50,650 nucleotides of DNA from an uncultured Bacteroidales bacterium (lineage in GTDB: Bacteria; Bacteroidota; Bacteroidia; Bacteroidales; Paludibacteraceae), in contig CACYHE010000025.1 of the NCBI GenBank assembly GCA_902774185.1, positions 1 through 50,650 of the forward strand. Reading direction: 5' to 3'. Under the pieces are notes generated by a model. It saw only the letters and a program-made list of their open reading frames with translations, was not told where the DNA came from and ran no database searches. The stretch's first letter is position 1, and every line of letters starts with the position of its first letter. Shown piece after piece: positions 8,036 to 15,634 of this stretch. A program made the translations under genes and the position numbers.

Positions 8036-8617
8036 ATGAAAAAGATTATTTCTGTCAATTACTGCCTATGTGCAGGTGTTGCCGTGTGTATTTATATACT
8101 AACGGCGAGGATATTTCCTTGTATGCAAATCCAATTTTCATTTCTTGATATAGAAGGAACTAATTGTTTTAATTCTATCATGGAAAGTTTGGCTGTTAGT
8201 TACCTTTCAGGTGTCTTTGTCTACTATTTAACTGTAATTCTAAAGAATAAAATTAACAGAAATCGTCAAAAGTGGGAACTTTATGATACACTTAAAGATC
8301 ATCATAAACTTGAAGATATTACAGGTGAAAGATGGGATCTATTTAATGAAGACAGTTACAAGAAATTAACATCGGAACAGGTGTCTAAGTTAATTAACGA
8401 GTATGACCATATACTTAAAGTTCTTCATAGATATGATAATATCTTAACTGAAGACGAGTTGGATTGTTTGCATGATATATCTCAAAATCTAAATTTTGAG
8501 GCCTATTGCTCAAATATGCGACCTATTGAGATAGAAAAGAATGTTGGTCAAATTAAAGCGATCAACAGATGCATCATAAAGTTGCAGAATAGTTTTATCA
8601 AATTAATAAAACAATAA
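8036..8617 (+). CDS. hypothetical membrane protein (193 aa)
   Basis: Two N-terminal membrane helices (about residues 7-26 and 50-70, YLSGVFVYYLTVILKNK) followed by a 120-residue cytoplasmic helical domain rich in Lys, Asp and Glu (EDITGERWDLFNEDSYKKLT). The gene is much more AT-rich than its flanks, which hints at acquisition. It follows the 59-aa gene by 9 nt. I do not recognise the family. Small effectors of defence or stress systems can have this two-helix plus soluble-domain layout, but no diagnostic motif is present. Confidence 0.7.
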   Translation: MKKIISVNYCLCAGVAVCIYILTARIFPCMQIQFSFLDIEGTNCFNSIMESLAVSYLSGVFVYYLTVILKNKINRNRQKWELYDTLKDHHKLEDITGERWDLFNEDSYKKLTSEQVSKLINEYDHILKVLHRYDNILTEDELDCLHDISQNLNFEAYCSNMRPIEIEKNVGQIKAINRCIIKLQNSFIKLIKQ

Positions 8618-8630
8618 ATAATATACAATT

Positions 8631-11600
8631 ATGAAAAAGGCTATATTAATGTTTTTAATTGCAGCAAGTGCAAATATAATACTTGCTGGTGATTATGATG
8701 TGCAAAGAGTCAGATTAACTGGTCATACGGCAAAAGGAACATACGATGGATATCCTGTTTTTATTGTTAGCAGCAATGAAATTTTAACATTTACACATAC
8801 TGGAAATGTATCAATACCATATTTGGAAGTCCTTCTAAATGGGCAGAGTTTGGGGTGTTTTAATAATGGGTACAACTCAAATCAATTGACTATTGGAGAA
8901 ATGTATATTTTCCGTTTGATGCAAGGCACGAATCTTGTAAATAATGGTTATGGAAGAGCTGGAGTTGTTATAAATACACCTTCACAAACGGCTTGCTCAA
9001 AGACATCAAAAAAGATTACAATCTGGCACGGAGATATTTCTCGTTGGGAACGAAGTCGCGATGGAGGAAGCAGTTGGACTAATATTGCATGTACTTCCTA
9101 TCAATATACAGAATCTAATCCTGCTGCAGGTACCGCCTTGTACAGGGTTTTAGGAACAGATAATACATATAGCGATGTTGTTACTATTACTTATGTAGAT
9201 GCAGTTCCTTCAACGATTCAAGCATTGCCAGCTACAAGCACAAAAACAGTTGATGAGAGTGTTACCTTGGAAGCGAATGTGACCGATAAAGGGTATTCGT
9301 ATCAATGGAAGAAAAACGGAACAGATATTTCCGGAGCGAAAAGCAGGACATATACTATTTCCAAAGTCAAATCGTCTCATGCAGGAAACTATACCTGTTA
9401 TATATCCAATGGATGTAATGGAGTTACCTCCACTACTGCCAAACTAACAGTGAATAAGTGTGCTCAAGTGATTGACTTTCCTGAAATACCGGTACAGACC
9501 TATTCTTCCGGTTTGACATATACCTTACCCAAGACCACGAACAAGGGGCTCACGATTACTTACCAAAGTATGAATACCTCGGTAGCAACGGTAAGCGGAA
9601 ACGTATTAACCATTAAAGCACCCGGCACCGCTATTATTTCTGCTACACAGGTCGGCAATGCTGATTACTTGGAAGCCACGCAAGTATCTCGTACGCTGAC
9701 GGTTAACAAACGTTCACAAGTTATTACATTTGGTGAGTTGCCGGAAAAGACATACGAAGATCTGCCTTTCACTCTTCCACAAAAGACGAATGAGGGACTC
9801 TCAATCTCTTATAAAAGCACCAACACAAGTGTTGCTACTATTAGCGGTAATACAGTGACTATAGTAAAACCCGGTACGACGGATATCATTGCTTCGCAAG
9901 CCGGCGACGCGACTCACTATGCTGCTGCTGAAGTATCGCGGACTCTTGTGGTTAAGAAAGCCGCACAAGAGATAACTTTTGCTGCCTTAGCAAGCAAAAC
10001 ATATGGAGACGCTCCTTTTGCACTTAATCAGGTAAGTAACAAAAATTTAACTATCTCATATACCAGTAGCGATGCTTCTGTAGCTTCTATATCCAGCAAT
10101 ATGGTTACTATCCATAAACCGGGCACGGTTACAATTACTGCATCACAGCCAGGAAATGCCTATTATTTGGCTGCTACTTCTGTGTCACAAACGCTTACGA
10201 TCAAGAAGGCAAATCAATCTATTAATTTATCTGCACTTGAATCACGGCCATATGGTAGTGCTGATTTTGCACTGCCGGCACAGACGGACAAGGGGCTAAC
10301 AATAACTTATGTTAGCAGTAATACAGAGGTCGCTACTATCAATGGTAATATAGTTCATATCACCGGAGCCGGAACGACAGAGATTACAGCTACGCAGGAA
10401 GGGAATGAATATTATAATGCTGTTTCGACAGTTTCGCAAACATTGACGGTTACAAAGGCTTATCAAACGATTAGTTTCCCTCAATTACCGGAATGTGTTT
10501 ACGGACAAGCGCCTATTACTCTAAACGCAACTATTAATTCTAATGCGGATATCGAATATGAGAGTTCTGATTATTCCGTAGCGCAGATCAATGGCAACCA
10601 ATTGACGATTGTTGGCGCAGGGCAGTGTTACATAACTGCCTCTGCAGCAGGTAACAAAAACTATTATACTGCAACTCCCGTAGAAAGGACATTGGTAGTA
10701 GCTAAAGCTCCGCAAGTAATTACATTCGCTCCGTTGGAGAATGAGTATACGTACGGAGATGCTCCAATTGCTTTGGTGGCAACGAGTAATACCGGAAACG
10801 TGACTTTCACTTCTTCGAACCCGGCAAAGTTGATGATTGTTGGTACAAACGCAATTATTAACGGAGCAGGTACATTTACAATAACGGCTTCTTTGGATGA
10901 GGATGCAAACTACTTAGCAGCCTCTACCTCGCAGGAGATAAAGGTCAACAAAGCTAACCTGACTGCAACCGCCAATAATGCGTCTCGTGTATATGGTGAG
11001 GCGAATCCGGAGTTTACATATATCTATAAGGGATTTGTAAATGGAGATACAAAATCAGAGATAACTGCTACTATACAAGTGTCCTCCGAGGCAAACTTGA
11101 CCTCTCCTGTCGGTACTTATGAAATCGTGGCTACTGCAACTACCGATGAAAACTATAATATCATTTGCAAGAAAGGCGTATTGACAATCAATAAAGCGGC
11201 ATTGTCTATTTCGACGCAACCAAGTTCTCGTGAATATGGAGAGAATAATCCGGAATTTGAATTTACTTATACTGGTTTCAAGAATGAAGAAAACAGCGAT
11301 GTGTTAACTTCACTTCCGCAAGCATACACGACGGCAAAAAAGACAAGTCCTGCAAATACATATCCTGTTTACGTTACCGGCGCTACGGCTCAAAACTATA
11401 CCATTGCATACGAAGAAGGCTCACTGGTCGTTGAGAAAGCGCCTCTTACTATTAAGGCTTTGGATGCTACCCGTAAACGACTCGAACGTAATCCGGAATT
11501 TGAATTAAGTATCTGTGGCTACAAATTGGAAGAGACTATTGATGTTTTGGACAAACTGCCGACTATTCAATGTGAAGCAGATATAAATTCGCCGGCAGGC

Positions 11601-12839
11601 ACGTATCCGATAGTCCTGTTGAATGATGGTTATGCCGCTAATTATGAGTATACTTTAATTAACGGTGTACTGACCGTTGAAAAACTACAATTCACCATCA
11701 CCGTTCAATCAGAAGATGAATCAATGGGAACGGTTTCCGGTGGAGGTATCTATGATGAGGAAGAAACAGTCAACATCTATGCCACCCCGAAAGCACATCA
11801 CCACTTTGTAAAATGGGATGATGATAATAAGGATGTTATGAGAAGTGTTATAGTAACACAAAATGTGACTTATACTGCTACCTTTGCGATAGACAAACAT
11901 ACTATTACAACTTCTGTAAACGATGGCTCGAAAGGCTTCGTTTCTGGTGCCGGAGAGTATGATTACGGAACAATAATAGAATTAACGGCAGTGCCATTTG
12001 AAGGCTACCAGTTCAATCAATGGTCTGATGGGAACACCCAGAACCCACGGCCAGTTGATGTGGTCGGTAATGCTTCATACACCGCAGAATTTGGTATGAA
12101 ACAATGTGTCATAACGCTGAAAACATCTGATTATATAATGGGTAGAGTATTCGGAGAAGGAACATATGATTATGGAACTTATATTGAGTTGAAGGCAATA
12201 CCAAATTCCGGTTATAAATTTAGTCATTGGAGTAATGGAAAAACGTACAATCCGTATACCATGGCTATTCAAGACGATCTAAATCTTGTAGCGTATTTCG
12301 AAGACGAGAGCTTAAATGACGCAGAACAAACAGATGTTGTATTTACAGGAGATGCTACTTTGGATTCTGTGATTATAAATACAACAGGAAATGCCGCTCA
12401 ATTCATTTGGCCGGTTATTGATGGAGCTACACTTTATACTTTAGTTATATGGGCAGATGAGGCGCAAACAATTAAAGTGTGTACACTTACTTTCAACACA
12501 TCGGGACAACTCGTTAACATAGACTTTTCCAATAATGCGCCTGCGCGTACGCATAATCAGGCGGCAAAGGCAGATAATGTTCAAAATGTAGCGCTTGCAT
12601 TTACGGTTACTGGGTTAAGTCAGAATGTGAGATATCGTTTCGACATGGAAGCGAAAAACGGTCAATCCGAAACTATTGATAGTACGCATGGCTATTTTGA
12701 AACAAGTGGTACTACGGATATTAATACTACCAATAGCCAACCGGCAATGGATAAGATTCAAAAAGTTCTTATCAACGGTCAAATCCTCATCATTCGTGGA
12801 GATAAGATCTTCACATTACAAGGTCAAATGGTAAAATAA
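8631..12839 (+). CDS. giant secreted adhesin-like protein with Ig, MBG and InlB-type repeats
   Basis: 1402 aa with signal peptide (MKKAILMFLIAASANIILAG). Domain order: N-terminal region; Ig-like domain about 190-275 (YSYQWKKNGTDISG, HAGNYTCYISNGC); six repeats of about 83 aa, each opening with Q-x-I-x-F and carrying T-[YF]-x-S-x[4-5]-A-x[3-5]-N-x-[VL] and A-T/S-Q-x-G; three MBG-type domains of about 85 aa (YGE-NPEF-x-Y-x-G-F, SPVGTY); three InlB-like repeats of about 70 aa (GTVSGGGIYDEEETVNIYA, FVKWDD); a fibronectin-like domain; and a C-terminal motif (KVLINGQILIIRGDKIFTLQ). This composition is typical of cell-surface adhesins of Bacteroidales. Many tandem domains mean copy number may vary between strains. 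Confidence 0.85.
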   Translation: MKKAILMFLIAASANIILAGDYDVQRVRLTGHTAKGTYDGYPVFIVSSNEILTFTHTGNVSIPYLEVLLNGQSLGCFNNGYNSNQLTIGEMYIFRLMQGTNLVNNGYGRAGVVINTPSQTACSKTSKKITIWHGDISRWERSRDGGSSWTNIACTSYQYTESNPAAGTALYRVLGTDNTYSDVVTITYVDAVPSTIQALPATSTKTVDESVTLEANVTDKGYSYQWKKNGTDISGAKSRTYTISKVKSSHAGNYTCYISNGCNGVTSTTAKLTVNKCAQVIDFPEIPVQTYSSGLTYTLPKTTNKGLTITYQSMNTSVATVSGNVLTIKAPGTAIISATQVGNADYLEATQVSRTLTVNKRSQVITFGELPEKTYEDLPFTLPQKTNEGLSISYKSTNTSVATISGNTVTIVKPGTTDIIASQAGDATHYAAAEVSRTLVVKKAAQEITFAALASKTYGDAPFALNQVSNKNLTISYTSSDASVASISSNMVTIHKPGTVTITASQPGNAYYLAATSVSQTLTIKKANQSINLSALESRPYGSADFALPAQTDKGLTITYVSSNTEVATINGNIVHITGAGTTEITATQEGNEYYNAVSTVSQTLTVTKAYQTISFPQLPECVYGQAPITLNATINSNADIEYESSDYSVAQINGNQLTIVGAGQCYITASAAGNKNYYTATPVERTLVVAKAPQVITFAPLENEYTYGDAPIALVATSNTGNVTFTSSNPAKLMIVGTNAIINGAGTFTITASLDEDANYLAASTSQEIKVNKANLTATANNASRVYGEANPEFTYIYKGFVNGDTKSEITATIQVSSEANLTSPVGTYEIVATATTDENYNIICKKGVLTINKAALSISTQPSSREYGENNPEFEFTYTGFKNEENSDVLTSLPQAYTTAKKTSPANTYPVYVTGATAQNYTIAYEEGSLVVEKAPLTIKALDATRKRLERNPEFELSICGYKLEETIDVLDKLPTIQCEADINSPAGTYPIVLLNDGYAANYEYTLINGVLTVEKLQFTITVQSEDESMGTVSGGGIYDEEETVNIYATPKAHHHFVKWDDDNKDVMRSVIVTQNVTYTATFAIDKHTITTSVNDGSKGFVSGAGEYDYGTIIELTAVPFEGYQFNQWSDGNTQNPRPVDVVGNASYTAEFGMKQCVITLKTSDYIMGRVFGEGTYDYGTYIELKAIPNSGYKFSHWSNGKTYNPYTMAIQDDLNLVAYFEDESLNDAEQTDVVFTGDATLDSVIINTTGNAAQFIWPVIDGATLYTLVIWADEAQTIKVCTLTFNTSGQLVNIDFSNNAPARTHNQAAKADNVQNVALAFTVTGLSQNVRYRFDMEAKNGQSETIDSTHGYFETSGTTDINTTNSQPAMDKIQKVLINGQILIIRGDKIFTLQGQMVK

Positions 12840-12860
12840 TCTATTAGTTTCGAAGACTAC

Positions 12861-12893
12861 AAAGGTGTGCCAATTAGTTGACACACCTTTGTT
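12861..12893 (+). terminator. rho-independent-like terminator of the adhesin gene
   Basis: AAAGGTGTG (12861-12869) pairs with CACACCTTT (12882-12890), 9 bp, followed by a weak T-rich tail. Confidence 0.65.
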
Positions 12894-12930
12894 ATATAAG
12901 TCGATTTTTTCCAGAAAATCTTCAAAATTA

Positions 12931-12962
12931 TTTGGTTATATCATTTTTTTGTTGTATCTTTG
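12931..12962 (+). promoter_or_regulatory. sigma-ABfr promoter of candidate small RNA
   Basis: TTTG at 12931-12934, 20 nt, TATCTTTG at 12955-12962; both elements match consensus. No start codon of a plausible gene follows. Confidence 0.8.
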
Positions 12963-12968
12963 CAATCG

Positions 12969-13092
12969 GAATTACATTCCACAGTGTTTCCGATAGCCGA
13001 ATAGTAAAGTGGAGCCAATAAAAAATCGCAGAAGAAAATAAATCAATTCTCTTAGCTCCTTCATCCGCCTGTATTCCCGCAGGTGGATTTTT
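12969..13092 (+). ncRNA. candidate small noncoding RNA (about 124 nt)
   Basis: It runs from the predicted start 7 nt after a consensus promoter to an intrinsic terminator. A 5' stem (ATCGGAA / TTCCGAT) opens it; GGAGC (about 13012) can pair with GCTCC (about 13055); the terminator is ATCCGCCTG (13063-13071) with CAGGTGGAT (13080-13088, one G-U) and a T-run. There is no reading frame of note inside. It shares the 14-mer GCCGAATAGTAAAG with the structured leader at 7744. Promoter plus structure plus terminator without a frame is good evidence for an sRNA. Confidence 0.65.
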
Positions 13093-13648
13093 GTGGTAAA
13101 TTATCGAACAAAATACCACAAAATAACATTTTGCTTAACGGAATAAGCAATTTTTTTGCAAAAATGCTTATCGGATTAAGCATTTCGAAAGACGGTAAGC
13201 AGATTGCAGATGTTCCTAATGCTTTCATTGCAGCCGATGGTATTGAATATGCTTTAGGCAACAAAATTCCTCTTTGGCTCTTTGGATTCCTGTATTAGCA
13301 TTGGCCCAAAAGCACAATAAAACAATCTTCCTGTTATTCCGTCCATTTGGCGGTCACTTTATCCCTCACGTTAGGACTTATCCCAACGCGAGGGTATTTC
13401 TTGCTCGTCGTTTCCACTATCAAATAGATTCTTACTATCAGTCGGTTATTACATCGTTCATTAGGTTGGATGTCATCCAACAAAGGGACATGACGCAAAT
13501 TTTACGCTCAGAGTATTTTTCGCTCCTACCAATTTTACGCTCAATGCATATCTTGCTTCGAAACATTTTGGGGATAGTGCATGTTTTGGCTCCAAAAATT
13601 TGCGGGATAGTGCAAATTTATTAAAAATATTATTTAAAGTAGATTTTA
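13093..13648. other. gene-poor stretch with hairpins, a 33-nt tandem repeat and a possible gene remnant
   Basis: Two similar hairpins lie side by side: TGCTT-AACGGAAT-AAGCA with a T-run (about 13131-13156) and ATGCTT-ATCGGATT-AAGCAT (about 13164-13183). A plus-strand frame through them ends LGNKIPLWLFGFLY at 13298; it may be a remnant and I do not recognise it. Further palindromes: CCCTCaCGTT...AACGcGAGGG (about 13361-13392) and GTTGGAT-gtc-ATCCAAC (13465-13481). A four-unit repeat follows at 13482. No reliable gene is present. Confidence 0.5.
13482..13613. repeat. degenerate 33-nt tandem repeat, four units
   Basis: Units at 13482, 13515, 13548 and 13581, each exactly 33 nt. Units 1-2 share AATTTTACGCTCA and units 3-4 share GGGATAGTGC at the same place. 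Because 33 is a multiple of three, a minus-strand frame (13655 to 13473, 60 aa) gives an 11-residue peptide repeat (ALSRKFLEPKH, ALSPKCFEARY, ALSVKLVGAKN, TLSVKFASCPF). Whether this peptide is made is unknown. Confidence 0.65.
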
Positions 13649-13680
13649 TTTGCACAATTCAAAAAAAAGCAGTACTTTTG
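13649..13680 (+). promoter_or_regulatory. sigma-ABfr promoter of the LRR gene
   Basis: TTTG at 13649-13652, 20 nt, TACTTTTG at 13673-13680, 17 nt before the first ATG. Confidence 0.8.
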
Positions 13681-13700
13681 CAGCGCAAAATTGGTAAATG

Positions 13701-15506
13701 ATGAAAAAACTATCTTTCTTATTACTGGCGCTCGTTTGCGCAATGAACCTGTTGGCGGATCAGATCATCAAGTATGGCGATCTGTATTTCTCCTTAGGCA
13801 CGACAACCGCTACGGTGGTCAAAGACCAGAGTTCGGACGATCCGACCTACAAAACGTTTATCACCGTGACGATTCCGGATTCCGTGAAGTATAACAACTA
13901 CACCTATCCGGTGAAGACCATCGGTACGGACGCTTTCGAGTACTGCTCCGATTTGCAGTCGGTGACGCTGCCTAATACGATCACAGCTATCTATTCCGAT
14001 GCATTCTATTACTGCTCGAAATTGGGCAGTGTTAATCTGCCGGAAGGCTTGCAGACCATCAGTACGGACGCATTCCGTCATTGTAACCTCAGTTCAATCA
14101 CTATTCCGAGCACCGTGACCTCGATCAGCAGCAGGGCTTTCCAGGAAAATCCGCTTGTTTCGGTGACCTGGTTACCGCCTACGTGCAGCATCCAGACTTC
14201 GACGGATGCACCGTTCTATAGCCAGAATTCGACGATCACCTCCTTCACCTTCGGGCCGAACGTGCAGACGGTACCTTCGTATATCTGCTACAAGATGAGT
14301 AAGTTAGATACGATCGTCCTGCCGCCTTCGGTGAACTCCTTGGGTACGTACGCCAACCCAAAAGACCATTCCGCAGAGTTTCCTGGTAGGATGTTCGTCG
14401 CTGGAGTCCATCGAACTGCCGGCTACGGTGACTACTATCAGTACGGATGCGTTCTATTACTGCTCGAGCCTCAAGTCCATTAACTTGCCGGAAGGTTTGC
14501 AGTCGATCGGCGTGGACGCATTACGTTATTGTAAGTTGGATTCAATCACTATTCCGAGCACCGTGACCTCGATCAGCAGCAGGGCCCGACCACTTCGGTG
14601 ACCTGGCTGCCGGCTACCTGCTCGATTCAAACAGAAAAGGATGCACCGTTCTATAGCGATAAATCGACAATCACCTCCTTTACCTTCGGAGACAAGGTAG
14701 AGATCATTCCGAATTATTTGTGCTATAAGATGAACCAACTCGATACGGTTGTCTTGCCGCAAAGCCTGCAGACGATCGGCAATTATGCCTTCGCGTACTG
14801 TTCGGCCCTCAAAGGGCTGGAGATACCGACATCGGTGACTCTGGTAGCCAGATACTCCTTCGCTTATTGTACGGCACTGAAATCCTTCACCTTCCCGGAA
14901 GGCATCACGACGGTAGCTACCGATGTGCTCGATGGCTGTACAGCGCTGGAAGAGGTGTATATCCCTGCTTCTGTCACCACTATCAACGCCGATGCGTTCT
15001 ATAACTGCAAAGCTTTGCGCGCCATTCATAACTATGCCATCACGCCGCAGTCCATTACCGCCAATACGGTGTATAACGTCAATAAGCAGTCCTGTATCCT
15101 CTACGTACCCTTGGATTATATCAACCTCTATCGAAATGCGAATGTATGGAAAGACTTCTTGAATATCGTCGGCGTCGCTACCGAACTGCAGTTCGAGGAG
15201 CAGTTGGTCAACGTCACCTATCTCAAGCAGGACAAATCGCTGCATTATATGGAGTCGCAGACTTGGTCGGTGCCGCACGAACCCTATATCGAAGGTTTCA
15301 CCTTCGTCGGTTGGCAAGTACAGCAAGGCATGTTAGAAGACGGTATCGTGCTCCAAGCCGTCTATCAGTCCGATGACCCCACGCCGAACCCCTCTGACGT
15401 CATCGTCAACCCTGCCAATAAAGCCCAAAAACTCATCCGGCAAGGCAATGTCTATATCTTGCAAGACGATGCTATCTACACGCTGCAAGGACAGCGCGTT
15501 CAATAA
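13701..15506 (+). pseudogene. BspA-like leucine-rich-repeat surface protein, two frameshifts
   Basis: Signal peptide MKKLSFLLLALVCAMNLLA (ATG at 13698 or 13701), then BspA/LRR_5 repeats (DAFEYCSDLQSVTLPNTITA). Three pieces are needed: frame A 13701 to about 14345 (stops at 14483), frame B about 14395-14582 (LESIELPATVTTISTDAFYY), frame A again from about 14598 to 15506. At the first break there is foreign sequence of about 35 nt around 14353-14390; at the second, about 13 nt are missing compared with the paralogous unit near 14130. The C-terminus ends in KLIRQGNVYILQDDAIYTLQ, the same motif as the 1402-aa adhesin. As read, translation stops at 260-261 aa. Real decay and misassembly between long internal repeats are both possible. 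Confidence 0.75.
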
Positions 15507-15531
15507 AAAGAGCCCTTCGGGGCTTTTTTTT
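15507..15531 (+). terminator. rho-independent terminator
   Basis: AGCCC-TTCG-GGGCT stem-loop with a T-run of 8, directly after the LRR stop codon. Confidence 0.9.
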
Positions 15532-15550
15532 ATGAAAAAATGCAAAAAGA

Positions 15551-15582
15551 TTTGCACATTCCAAATATTTGTAGTAATTTTG
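15551..15582 (+). promoter_or_regulatory. sigma-ABfr promoter of the glnN operon
   Basis: TTTG at 15551-15554, exactly 20 nt, TAATTTTG at 15575-15582; a consensus promoter 53 nt before glnN. Confidence 0.85.
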
Positions 15583-15634
15583 CGGTCGATTTTGAAATCT
15601 AATCGGATTAAAAACGAAAAATAAGGTCAAAAGT

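Noticed and set aside
13794-15326. Long minus-strand open frames under the LRR gene (266 aa at 14526-15326)
   Set aside because: They are antisense shadows of LRR-coding repeats; composition has no domain logic and the plus strand gives a clear BspA-like protein.
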